From positions 1-40,991 of the forward strand of contig CAKZIN010000091.1 of NCBI GenBank assembly GCA_936933955.1: 40,991 nucleotides of DNA, given 5' to 3'. Positions 15,356 through 23,761 of this stretch are shown in pieces. The DNA is from an uncultured Sphingopyxis sp. GTDB taxonomy: Bacteria > Pseudomonadota > Alphaproteobacteria > Sphingomonadales > Sphingomonadaceae. Within the stretch, counting starts at the first letter, position 1, and the number at the start of each line of letters is the position of its first letter. The notes beneath the pieces are model-generated. The model did not search any database, was not told where the DNA came from, and worked only from the letters and a program-made list of their open reading frames with translations. The translations under genes were made by a program, and so were the position numbers.

Positions 15356-16921
15356 ATGACCTCGATTACCACAGCCCTCGGCGCAGGCGCGGGAATCGAC
15401 ACGCGCGCGCTGGTGGATTCGCTGGCGAACGCGGCTGCCGCGCCGGCGAAGGCCGCGCTCGACAAGCGAGACACCGCCAATCGCGCTTTGCTTTCAGCGC
15501 TCGGAGAGGCGGGCGCCGGGATCGATACGCTGGCGCGAGCGATGACCGAGCGGGTTCAGTCGGGCGGGCTCACCCCCAGCCTGACCGCCAGCGATCCGGC
15601 AGCGCTGACCTTTACCGGCGCGACCGGAGCGCTTCCGCCCTCGCTGCGTGTCGGGGTGCTGTCGCGAGCTTCACCGCAGACGTCGGTGGTGGGTCCGGTG
15701 CCTGCCGACACACGCTTTGGCGGGGGCACGCTGCGGATCGGGGTAAGCGAGGTCGCTCTTGGCGACGGTGGCACGCTCAGCCAAATCGCGGGGGCCATCA
15801 ACGCAGCCGGAGTCCGGGTGAACGCGCGCGTGCTTTCGGAGGTGACCGGCTCGCGGCTCACCATCGTCGGCGAAAGCGGCGCGGCGAGCGCGTTTACGCT
15901 CGACTATGTGGGGAGCGATGCCTCGCTGGCGGCCCTCGTGACGCAGGCGCGCGTGGCGCAGCCTGCTCGCGACGCCCGGGTGCGCATCGACGGTGTCGAA
16001 CTGGCCAGCGCGACCGACAATTTCGCCAAAGCGGTTGCGGGCGGGACGCTCACGCTCACTGGTGCGGCGGAGGGCGCGACCGTCCGCCTGACGGCGACGC
16101 GTCCAAACGAGGCGTCGACGTCGCTGCTCGAGGATTTCACCGGCGCCTACAACGAGCTGCTCGGCAAGCTCAACGCGCTGGCCGCGAACCGACCGGGCGA
16201 AGCCGCGGGTCCGGCGCGCGGGAATAGCGCGGTGCGAGCGATCATCGCGGGCATGCGTGCGCTCACCACGACCGCGATGCGCAGCGACGGCGGTTCGCCC
16301 GCGACGCTAGCGGAGCTGGGCCTGCGCACGCAGCGCGACGGCACGCTGGCGCTCGACAAGCTGCGGCTTGGCCAAGCGCTCGAGCAACACCCGCGCGCGG
16401 TGGCGCGGTTGCTCCTCCCCATGCAGACGAGCAGCGATCCTCGGGTGATGGTCACCAGCGATCCGGCCCGCGTCGCACCGGGGCGCTACGCGCTTACGGA
16501 GCTCTCACTGAGCGCGGACGGAGTCGCTTCTGGCCGCCTCGATGGCGTGGCGATGCAATCGGTCGGTCGCCGCTTGGTCGCTCCCGCCGCGTCGGCCGCG
16601 GCCGGGCTGGCCATCGAGCTTGAGGCCGGGCTGCCCTCCACGGCGACCCTCGACATCGGCGGCGGTCTTTCGGGAGCCCTGCGAAGCTTGCGCGATACGG
16701 TGTCGTCGTCGCGCGGCCCGCTCAGCCGCGCAAAAGAGGCGGCGGAGGCGGAGGCGCGGCGCATCACCGACGAACGCGCCGTCGCCGACCGCCGCGCCGC
16801 GACTTATCGCGCGCAACTCGAAACGCGCTTCGGATCGATGGATCGCCTGGTCGGCGGCTTTCGCGCGACGCAGGCCTATCTCACCCAGCAGATTGCGGCG
16901 TGGAACGCGTCCGAGCGATGA
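15356..16921 (+). CDS. fliD: Flagellar filament cap protein FliD
   Basis: A 521-aa hook-associated protein 2. The N-terminus (TSITTALGAGAGIDTRALVDSL) and the C-terminal coil (RLVGGFRATQAYLTQQIAAW) are FliD-like, and the central part has the Ser/Thr/Gly-rich repeats of the cap domains. FliD caps the growing filament and folds flagellin. ATG 15356 is chosen because GGAAGAG precedes it; a 45-nt gap separates it from flhB. Its stop overlaps the fliS ATG. Confidence 0.92.
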   Translation: MTSITTALGAGAGIDTRALVDSLANAAAAPAKAALDKRDTANRALLSALGEAGAGIDTLARAMTERVQSGGLTPSLTASDPAALTFTGATGALPPSLRVGVLSRASPQTSVVGPVPADTRFGGGTLRIGVSEVALGDGGTLSQIAGAINAAGVRVNARVLSEVTGSRLTIVGESGAASAFTLDYVGSDASLAALVTQARVAQPARDARVRIDGVELASATDNFAKAVAGGTLTLTGAAEGATVRLTATRPNEASTSLLEDFTGAYNELLGKLNALAANRPGEAAGPARGNSAVRAIIAGMRALTTTAMRSDGGSPATLAELGLRTQRDGTLALDKLRLGQALEQHPRAVARLLLPMQTSSDPRVMVTSDPARVAPGRYALTELSLSADGVASGRLDGVAMQSVGRRLVAPAASAAAGLAIELEAGLPSTATLDIGGGLSGALRSLRDTVSSSRGPLSRAKEAAEAEARRITDERAVADRRAATYRAQLETRFGSMDRLVGGFRATQAYLTQQIAAWNASER

Positions 16922-17280
16922 ACGCGGCAGCGCAGGCGATCACCACCTACGCGCACGTCGCGCTCGGCGCGCGGGTGGAAGCGGCGGACCCGCACGAGCT
17001 GACGCTAATGCTTTACGAAGCGCTGCTCGCATCAATCGACGCGATGTGCGCCGCGGGGGGATCATTGGCGTATATCGCGCCGCGCGCTCAGGCATTGAGC
17101 GCGCTCCACGGCCTCGAACGCGGGCTCGATTATGACGCGGACGCGGCGCTGGCCCGCAACTTCGCCACCTTGTTTCGCAGCGTCGCCGAGCGACTGACGC
17201 AGACGGACCAGAGCGGATGGGCGACCGCCCGCCGCGACGTCGCCGACCTTACTCAGATGTGGCGGAGCCTACGACCCTAG
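16918..17280 (+). CDS. fliS: Flagellin chaperone FliS
   Basis: A 120-aa helical protein. AITTYAHVALGARVEAADPHELTLMLYEALL is the FliS N-terminal signature, followed by a second helix pair (LHGLERGLDYDADAALARNFATLF). FliS holds flagellin unfolded before export. ATG 16918 overlaps the fliD stop and is preferred over ATG 16900. No flagellin gene is in the window. The stop shares a CTAG palindrome with the stop of the convergent galE. Confidence 0.92.
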   Translation: MNAAAQAITTYAHVALGARVEAADPHELTLMLYEALLASIDAMCAAGGSLAYIAPRAQALSALHGLERGLDYDADAALARNFATLFRSVAERLTQTDQSGWATARRDVADLTQMWRSLRP

Positions 17281-18278
17281 CGCGACCGCTCTGCCAGAGA
17301 CCTCTCCCACGCGAGCGCGTCGGCGACGATGGTGTCGAGGTCGTCGCGCTTGGGCCGCCAGGGCAGCGTTGCCAGGATACGCGCATTGTCCGCGATCAGC
17401 GCGTCGGGATCGCCCGCGCGCCGCCCCTCGAACCGCCGGTCGAGCTTGACGCCGGCGACGCGGTCTACCGCATCGCACACCTCCAGCACCGAAAAGCCCC
17501 GACCGTAGCCGCAATTCATCGTGTGGCTGGTCGCAGGGTCGGCGATGAGGGCCTCCAACGCGTCGAGATGCGCCGCGGCGAGGTCGCTGACGTGAATATA
17601 GTCGCGCACGCCGGTGCCGTCGGGCGTGGCGAAGTCGGTGCCGAACACGGCGACATGGCTGCGTTTCCCCGTCGCTGCCTCCCCCGCCACCTTGATGAGG
17701 TGCGTCGCGCCTGCGGTCGACTGGCCCGAGCGTCCTTGCGGATCGGCGCCCGCAACATTGAAGTAGCGGAGCGCCGCGTAATTGATCGGATGCGCCGCCG
17801 CGACGTCGCGCAGCGTCCATTCGGTCATCAGCTTGGACCGGCCGTAGGGGTTGATCGGCTCGGTCGGCATATCCTCGCGCACCGGCACGATCTCGGGGAT
17901 GCCGTAGGTGGCGGCGGTTGACGAGAAGATGAAATGCCGCACCCCGCCCGCGACCGCGCTTTCGATCAGCGCTGCGCTCGCGGCGGTGTTGTTGCGGTAA
18001 TATTTGAGCGGATTCTCGACCGATTCAGGCACCACGACCGATCCGGCGAAGTGCATGATCGCGCCGACATTATGCTCGGCAATGGCGCGCGCCATCGCAT
18101 CGCGGTCGGCGACATTGGCCTCGATCAGCGGCACCCCCTCCGGCACCGCCCAAGCGAAGCCGGTGACGAGATTGTCAACCACCACCACGTCCCACCCCGC
18201 ATCGCGCAGCGCGAGCACGGCGTGGCTGCCGATGTAGCCGGCGCCGCCGGTGACCATCACGGTAAAGGGGTGGGGCAT
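17277..18278 (-). CDS. galE: UDP-glucose 4-epimerase
   Basis: A 333-aa short-chain dehydrogenase-type enzyme that interconverts UDP-glucose and UDP-galactose using bound NAD+. The NAD motif VTGGAGYIGSHAVLAL is at residues 9-24. The catalytic Ser region FIFSSTAATYGIPE and the YGRSK Tyr-Lys pair follow, then ALRYFNVAGADPQGRSGQ and GTGVRDYIHVSDLA. A GAGGAG ribosome-binding site precedes the ATG. It may feed polysaccharide synthesis or glycosylation. It is divergent from the acyl-CoA operon with 90 nt between them, and convergent with fliS. Confidence 0.96.
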   Translation of the reverse strand: MPHPFTVMVTGGAGYIGSHAVLALRDAGWDVVVVDNLVTGFAWAVPEGVPLIEANVADRDAMARAIAEHNVGAIMHFAGSVVVPESVENPLKYYRNNTAASAALIESAVAGGVRHFIFSSTAATYGIPEIVPVREDMPTEPINPYGRSKLMTEWTLRDVAAAHPINYAALRYFNVAGADPQGRSGQSTAGATHLIKVAGEAATGKRSHVAVFGTDFATPDGTGVRDYIHVSDLAAAHLDALEALIADPATSHTMNCGYGRGFSVLEVCDAVDRVAGVKLDRRFEGRRAGDPDALIADNARILATLPWRPKRDDLDTIVADALAWERSLAERSR

Positions 18279-18368
18279 GTCCGCTCCTCGAAATTAGCTG
18301 ATCCGTGCTTGCCCGTAGCGCCGCGAACGTAAAGATGGCACCCACGCAAATCGCTGGGGAGCACATGC

Positions 18369-19541
18369 ATGGTCGAGCCAAACGCCGGGATGGACGCGGA
18401 GGTGTTCGCCGCCTTCATCGAACAGCTCGAACGCTATGTGCGCGACCGCCTCATCCCCGCCGAACCGGAGGTCATCGCCAACGAGGCGATCCCCGAAGCG
18501 ATCCTCGCCGAGATGCGCGACATGGGGCTGTTCGGGCTGACCATGCCCGAAGAATATGGCGGGGCGGGCATGAACATCTCGCAATATGTCGAGACGATCC
18601 GCGTGCTCAGCTACGCGCTCCCCGCCTATCGGTCGATCACGTCGATCAACCTCGGCATGGTCTGCTCGGCGATCAAGAATAGCGGCACCGAGGAGCAGAA
18701 GCGCCACTGGCTGCCGCGACTGGCCGCGGGGGAGATCGCCTGCTTCGGCCTCACCGAACCCGGCTCTGGATCGGACAGCGCGGCGATGCAGACGAGCGCG
18801 GTGCGGCGCGGCAACGGCTACGTCCTCAACGGCTCCAAACGCTACATCACCAACGCGCCCTTCGCGAAAATCGGCCTGATCATGGCGCGCACGAACCGGG
18901 AGGCGCTGCCCAAGAACGCGCACATCTCCGCCTTTGTCGTGGACATGGACTCGCCCGGCATCAGTCGCGGCAAGTCCGACAAAAAGATGGGGCAGGCGGG
19001 CAGCCACATCGCCGACCTCTATTTCGACAATGTCGAACTGCCCGGCGATGCGCTGGTCGGCGGCGAGGAGGGGCGCGGCTTTGCCACCGCGATGCAGAGC
19101 CTCGACAACGGGCGGCTGTCGGTCGCCGCGGCGAGCGCGGGCTACGGCCGCCGCATCCTCCATACCGCGCTCCGCTACGCGCGGGAACGCAAGGCCTTTG
19201 GAGAGCCGATCGCCAACTTCCAGCTGATCCAGGCGATGCTCGCCGATAGCGAGGCGGAGCTCTACGCTTCGGAATGCATGATCGCCGACGCTTGCGCCCG
19301 CGCCGATCGCGGGGAGAATGTGCTGCGCAAGGCTGCGGCGGCCAAGATGTTTGCCTCCGAAGCCTGCGGCCGCGTGGCCGACCGCTGCGTCCAGATTCAT
19401 GGCGGCGCGGGCTACCTCGCCGAATATGAGGCGGAGCGCTTCTATCGCGATGCGCGCATCTACCGCATCTACGAAGGGACGACGCAGATCCTGCAGCTGG
19501 TGATCGCTCGCAACATGCTGCGCGAGGCGGCGGCGGGGTGA
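18369..19541 (+). CDS. Acyl-CoA dehydrogenase (substrate unknown)
   Basis: A 390-aa FAD flavoenzyme that introduces an alpha-beta double bond into an acyl-CoA. Seen are EEYGGAGMNISQY, CFGLTEPGSGSDSAAMQTSA (FAD/substrate loop), NGSKRYITNAPFA, and the C-terminal VQIHGGAGYLAEYEAERFYRDARI followed by YEGTTQI with the likely catalytic base Glu369. GGGGAG lies 7 nt before the ATG. It is first of four genes with 4-8 nt overlaps, so it probably acts in the same pathway as the Mct-, Mcd- and Meh-like enzymes downstream. Confidence 0.93.
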   Translation: MVEPNAGMDAEVFAAFIEQLERYVRDRLIPAEPEVIANEAIPEAILAEMRDMGLFGLTMPEEYGGAGMNISQYVETIRVLSYALPAYRSITSINLGMVCSAIKNSGTEEQKRHWLPRLAAGEIACFGLTEPGSGSDSAAMQTSAVRRGNGYVLNGSKRYITNAPFAKIGLIMARTNREALPKNAHISAFVVDMDSPGISRGKSDKKMGQAGSHIADLYFDNVELPGDALVGGEEGRGFATAMQSLDNGRLSVAAASAGYGRRILHTALRYARERKAFGEPIANFQLIQAMLADSEAELYASECMIADACARADRGENVLRKAAAAKMFASEACGRVADRCVQIHGGAGYLAEYEAERFYRDARIYRIYEGTTQILQLVIARNMLREAAAG

Positions 19542-20737
19542 GCTATCGCCCACTCGCCGGTGTGACCCTGATCGAAGCGTCGTCGTTCATCGCGTCGCCG
19601 AGCGCGGGTCTCTATCTCGCACAGCTTGGCGCTCGGGTGATCCGGGTGGACCAGATCGGCGGCGGTCCCGACTTTCGCCGCTGGCCGCTCGCGCAGAATG
19701 GATCGTCGCTTTATTGGGAAAACCTCAACCGCGGAAAGGAGAGCATCGCGCTCGACCTTTCGGGCGCGGAGGGGCGGGACTTGCTCGTCCGGCTGGTGCG
19801 GGCGAGCGGCATTCTTCTCACCAACTACCCGGTCGACGGGTTCCTGTCGCATGACCGGCTGCGGGGCGGTCGCGACGACCTCATCACCTTGCGGGTCATG
19901 GGGCGAGCCGATGGCGGATCGGCGCTCGACTACACCGTCAATGCGGCGGTCGGTTACCCGCTGCAGACGGGGGAGGGGCCAGGCCCGGTCAATCATGTGC
20001 TCCCCGCCTGGGACCTGCTGACCGGCGCCTACGCCGCGTTCGCGCTGCTCGCGGCGCTGCGCCATCGCGACGCGACGGGGGAGGGCGGGGAGGTCCGCGT
20101 GCCGCTGGAGGATGTCGCCATCGGCAGCGCGGCCAACATCGGCAGCATCGCCGAAGTGCTGCTGCGCGGCGCGGACCGCCCGCGCTATGGCAACAGCGTC
20201 TACGGCGCGTTTGGGCGCGACTTTCTAACTGCCGACGGCGAGCGCATCATGCTGATGGCGATGACGCCCCGCCAGTGGTCCGCGCTGATTGACGTGCTTG
20301 ACCTTCGCGAAGCCGTGGCAGCGATCGAGACTGAGCGCGGCGTCAACTTCGCCCGCGACGAAGGCGTGCGGTTCGAGCATCGCGACGCGCTCTATCCGCT
20401 CGTCGAGGCGGCGGTCGCGCGGCGGCAGTGCGACGAACTCACCCGCGCGCTCGATGCAGCGGGCGGGTGCCACGGCCGATACCAGACCATGCTCGACGCC
20501 GCGCGCGACACGCGTCTGGTGGGGGACAACCCGCTTTTCGCACCCGCCAGCAACCCGAGCGGGGAACACTACCGCGCGGCGAGTGCATTTGCGGCGAAGC
20601 CCGACGCTCCGCGCCAGCCGCCGCTCCCGGCGCCAGAGTTGGGACGCGACAGCCGACGCGTTCTCAGCGATCTGCTGAAGCTCGAGCCGGCCGAAACCGA
20701 CGAACTCATCGCACGAGGGGTGGTCGGCGATGCGTGA
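19538..20737 (+). CDS. mct: Class III CoA-transferase, mesaconyl-CoA C1-C4 transferase-like
   Basis: A 399-aa CaiB/BaiF-family CoA-transferase. The N-terminal stretch VTLIEASSFIASPSAGLYLAQ and VIRVDQIGGGPDFRRWPL is family-typical. DYTVNAAVGYP, then VNHVLPAWDLLTG (Asp159 as probable nucleophile), then RPRYGNSVYGAFGRDF resemble, from memory, Mct of the Chloroflexus 3-hydroxypropionate bicycle. That enzyme moves CoA within mesaconyl-CoA from C1 to C4. The GTG start overlaps the dehydrogenase stop, and the 3' end overlaps the Mcd gene by 8 nt. CoA-transferase is secure; the Mct assignment is a fair inference strengthened by its neighbours. Confidence 0.78.
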   Translation: MSYRPLAGVTLIEASSFIASPSAGLYLAQLGARVIRVDQIGGGPDFRRWPLAQNGSSLYWENLNRGKESIALDLSGAEGRDLLVRLVRASGILLTNYPVDGFLSHDRLRGGRDDLITLRVMGRADGGSALDYTVNAAVGYPLQTGEGPGPVNHVLPAWDLLTGAYAAFALLAALRHRDATGEGGEVRVPLEDVAIGSAANIGSIAEVLLRGADRPRYGNSVYGAFGRDFLTADGERIMLMAMTPRQWSALIDVLDLREAVAAIETERGVNFARDEGVRFEHRDALYPLVEAAVARRQCDELTRALDAAGGCHGRYQTMLDAARDTRLVGDNPLFAPASNPSGEHYRAASAFAAKPDAPRQPPLPAPELGRDSRRVLSDLLKLEPAETDELIARGVVGDA

Positions 20738-22262
20738 TGCGGTGGAGCGGTCGCGCGCGCTGATCGCCCAGGCGCGGGACGCGGTGCTGGCGCGGCACGG
20801 GCGCTCGCCGTCGTCCGACGCGCAGCACGACACGCACGGCCTCGCCTGGATGGCGACGCTCGCGGCGGGGATCGAGGCGGTCGCGGATTGGGCGGAGGGA
20901 CGCTCGGGCTACGACGCGGCGTTGGCGGCATCTTCGGTCGCCGAAGCCGAGGCGCAGCTGGCCTCCGCCATCGCGATCGGCCCCAATGAGCAGTTCCGCC
21001 CGGCGACGCTCGGCCTGCGAAGCGACGCGCCCGAACCCGCTCCTCGCGACGAGTGGATGCCGGCGCTGCTCGACGGCGCGGAGGCGGGGGAGGACGGGGG
21101 CGACGCAACGTACGACGCCATCCGCGCGCAGTATCGCCGCTACGCCAACGAACGCATCCTGCCGCACGCGCATCGCTGGCACCTCACCGACGCGCTGATC
21201 CCCGACGCGGTCGTCGCCGAACTCGCGGCGATGGGCACCTTCGGGGTCACGGTGGACGAGGCATTCGGCGGGCTCGGCCTCGGCAAGATCGCCATGTGCA
21301 TCGTCTCGGAAGAGCTTTCGCGCGGCTGGATCGCGGCGGGCTCGCTCGGCACGCGCAGCGAGATCGCGGCGGAGTTGATCGCCAGCGGCGGCAGCGAAGC
21401 ACAAAAGGCGCGCTGGCTCTCCGGCATCGCGAGCGGAGCGGTGCTGCCGACCGCGGTGTTCACCGAACCCGACGTCGGCTCCGACCTCGCCAGCGTCCGC
21501 ACCCGCGCGCGGCGCACAGGGGATGCGTGGCGCATCGACGGTGCGAAAACGTGGATCACCCACGCGGCCCGCTCCGACCTGATGACCCTGCTCGCTCGGA
21601 CGAGCGAAGCGCCCGGCTACGCGGGGCTGTCGATGTTCCTCGCCGCCAAACCGCGGGGGACGGAGGCGGTCGCCTTTCCCGCGCCGGGCATGGATGGCAG
21701 CGAAATCCCAGTGCTGGGCTACCGTGGGATGCGCGAATATGCGCTCCAGTTCGACGGTTTCGAGGCGGACCGCGATGCGCTGCTGGGCGGTGTCGAGGGG
21801 CAGGGCTTCAAGCAACTCATGCGCACCTTCGAAAGCGCGCGCATCCAGACGGCGGCGCGGGCGGTGGGCGTCGCTCGACGGGCATTCGAGCTCGCGCGCG
21901 ATTACGCGACCGTCCGCCAGCAATTCGGCCAGCCGATCGCGCGCTTTGGTCGCGTCGCAGACAAGCTCGCCGTGATGGCTGCAGAGACGCTGATGGCGCG
22001 CGAGCTCAGCTACGCGGCAGCGCGCGCGAAGGACGCGGGGCGGCGTTGCGACGTCGAAGCGGGCATGGCGAAACTCTACGCTGCGCGCGTAGCGTGGACC
22101 AACGCCGACGCCTGCGTGCAAATCCACGGCGGCAACGGCTTCGCGCTCGAATATGAAGCGAGCCGCATCCTGTGCGACGCGCGAGTGCTCACCATCTTCG
22201 AGGGCGCGGCAGAGATACAGGCCGAAGTCATCGCCCGTGGCCTGTTGAGAGAGAAACGATGA
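20730..22262 (+). CDS. mcd: (2S)-methylsuccinyl-CoA dehydrogenase
   Basis: A 510-aa acyl-CoA dehydrogenase with an extra N-terminal domain of about 120 aa. That domain carries HGLAWMATLAAGIEAVADWA and IGPNEQFRPATLGL, matching the 'HGLAWxATYVEALRQ' and 'MSQGExxRPxDLG' regions recalled for Mcd of the ethylmalonyl-CoA pathway. The core reads RILPHAHRWHLTDALIPD, VSEELSRGWIAAGSLGTRSE, TAVFTEPDVGSDLASVRTRA, TFESARIQTAARAVGVA, and IFEGAAEIQAEV with the catalytic Glu491. It oxidises methylsuccinyl-CoA to mesaconyl-C1-CoA. It overlaps both neighbours. It is slightly shorter than the usual 550 aa. Confidence 0.87.
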   Translation: MRDAVERSRALIAQARDAVLARHGRSPSSDAQHDTHGLAWMATLAAGIEAVADWAEGRSGYDAALAASSVAEAEAQLASAIAIGPNEQFRPATLGLRSDAPEPAPRDEWMPALLDGAEAGEDGGDATYDAIRAQYRRYANERILPHAHRWHLTDALIPDAVVAELAAMGTFGVTVDEAFGGLGLGKIAMCIVSEELSRGWIAAGSLGTRSEIAAELIASGGSEAQKARWLSGIASGAVLPTAVFTEPDVGSDLASVRTRARRTGDAWRIDGAKTWITHAARSDLMTLLARTSEAPGYAGLSMFLAAKPRGTEAVAFPAPGMDGSEIPVLGYRGMREYALQFDGFEADRDALLGGVEGQGFKQLMRTFESARIQTAARAVGVARRAFELARDYATVRQQFGQPIARFGRVADKLAVMAAETLMARELSYAAARAKDAGRRCDVEAGMAKLYAARVAWTNADACVQIHGGNGFALEYEASRILCDARVLTIFEGAAEIQAEVIARGLLREKR

Positions 22263-23077
22263 CCACCACCCCCGTCCGCATCAGCCGCGACACGCTGACC
22301 GAGGCGCATGCGACGCGCTTCTGCGCGACTTTCGACGCGGGGCTCCCTGGCGATGGCCTGCTTCCGCCGGGCATCCACTGGACGCTGTGCACCCCCGATG
22401 CGCGGACGGGTACGCTGGGGGCGGACGGCCACCCGCTCGACGACGGGTTGCTGCAACCGCCCGACGGCCTGCCGCGCCGGATGTGGGCAGGGAGCGACGT
22501 GGAGTTTCACGCACCGATCCGGGTCGGCGACACGGTCCTTCGCCAATCGCGCGTTTCCTCACGCCGAGACAAGCATGGCTCGACCGGGCGGCTCCATTTC
22601 GTCAGCGTCGCGCATGAGACGTTCGCCGGGGATGCACTGGCGGTCCGCGAAACGCAGCACCTCGTCTACCGGGAGGCGGTGGCGCCCGGCACGCCGCCCG
22701 CCGAACCGGTGGAACCGGACCTTCCCTCGCCGCTGGTCGACGCCCCTGCGCAGCGGAAGATCATGCCGACGGCGGCGCTCTTGTTCCGCTACTCGGCGCT
22801 CACCTTCAACACGCACCGCATTCACTATGACGCGCCATATGCCCGCGAGGTGGAGGCCTATCCCGCGCCCGTCGTGCATGGCCCGCTGCTCGCGACGCTG
22901 CTGCTGGCGCTGGCGGAGGAGGTGCTGGAACGCGCGCCGCACCGCTTCAGCTTCCGCGCGATGTCGCCTGCGTTCGTCGACCGCGAGCTCACCTTGGCGG
23001 CGATGCATGAAGGCGAGGGGCTCACACTCGCAACGCTCAGCGGCGCGCGCGAAACGGTGCGGGCGAGCGCGAGCTAG
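22259..23077 (+). CDS. meh: MaoC-family hydratase, mesaconyl-C4-CoA hydratase-like
   Basis: A 272-aa double-hotdog protein of the FAS1-like dehydratase/MaoC type. The N-terminal half has RRMWAGSDVEFHAPIRVGD and the C-terminal half has FRYSALTFNTHRIHYDAPYA followed by AYPAPVVHGPLLATLLL, where the conserved Tyr/Asp/His and VHGP motifs sit. It resembles Meh, which hydrates mesaconyl-C4-CoA to citramalyl-CoA; related enzymes act on itaconyl- or other enoyl-CoAs. ATG 22259 overlaps the Mcd stop by 4 nt. Being last in an operon with Mct-like and Mcd genes makes the Meh reading plausible. Confidence 0.78.
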   Translation: MTTTPVRISRDTLTEAHATRFCATFDAGLPGDGLLPPGIHWTLCTPDARTGTLGADGHPLDDGLLQPPDGLPRRMWAGSDVEFHAPIRVGDTVLRQSRVSSRRDKHGSTGRLHFVSVAHETFAGDALAVRETQHLVYREAVAPGTPPAEPVEPDLPSPLVDAPAQRKIMPTAALLFRYSALTFNTHRIHYDAPYAREVEAYPAPVVHGPLLATLLLALAEEVLERAPHRFSFRAMSPAFVDRELTLAAMHEGEGLTLATLSGARETVRASAS

Positions 23078-23649
23078 GCGGTGGTGTTGGACGACCTGGC
23101 CGACCGTCGCGCGCCTTCCACAACCTGGCGCCCGACGATCTCCAGCTGCTGCACCACTCGCGGATCGCTGCACGATCCGTCGCTGCCGAACAGCCCCGGA
23201 TAGGTCCGCACGGTTGCCCCCATCGGCGTTGGCCAGCCGCGCAGGGCATGGACGATGCCGCGCATGGTGATGATCGTGCTCATCGTTGCCTGGTCGCCAT
23301 AGGCGGTCGCGATCAGCCCCACCGACCGCCCATCGAGATAGGGGCGCGCGTCGGTCGACAGATCTTCGAGGAAATCGAGCGCGTTCTTGACCATGCCGGA
23401 GAGCGTGCCGTGATAGCCCGGCGCAGCGATCAGCACGCCGTCGGCGACCCGCACCGCTTCGACCAGTTCGGAGCCGGTTCCGGGGGCGTGTGCGGCACCG
23501 CCGTAATAGGGCAACGCGGCGAGGTAGGCCCCGTCGAACAGCGTCACCTCCGCCCCCTCGCTCCGCGCGACGTCGGCGGTGATGGCAAGCGCGCGTTCGG
23601 TGGCGCTGCCGGGGTGGACCGTCCCGCCGAGGGCGACAATGCGGATCAC
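23074..23649 (-). CDS. NADPH-dependent FMN reductase family protein
   Basis: A 191-aa flavodoxin-fold protein. IRIVALGGTVHPGSATERAL is the phosphate-binding N-terminus, and APGYHGTLSGMVKNALDFLED is the flavin-binding loop characteristic of this family. It should reduce FMN or a small substrate with NAD(P)H; the physiological role is unclear. The GTG at 23647-23649 is chosen because the family N-terminus begins exactly there and GAGGAA lies upstream; the frame is open for 91 more codons but antisense to glpD. It converges on the Meh-like gene, sharing a CTAG stop palindrome. Confidence 0.87.
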   Translation of the reverse strand: MIRIVALGGTVHPGSATERALAITADVARSEGAEVTLFDGAYLAALPYYGGAAHAPGTGSELVEAVRVADGVLIAAPGYHGTLSGMVKNALDFLEDLSTDARPYLDGRSVGLIATAYGDQATMSTIITMRGIVHALRGWPTPMGATVRTYPGLFGSDGSCSDPRVVQQLEIVGRQVVEGARRSARSSNTTA

Positions 23650-23761
23650 GCGGGGCTTCCTCGACAGCTGCTGGCAGGGCTTTGCGCCTAACCTTTCGCG
23701 CGCTGCTTCACAACCGCGCCGGGCTATGGCGATCGGTCGGGGGAAATAGTAGCCCCGTCGC

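Noticed and set aside
20706..22127. A 473-codon reverse open frame opposite mcd
   Set aside because: Shadow of the Mcd gene, with His/Arg-rich composition and no motifs.
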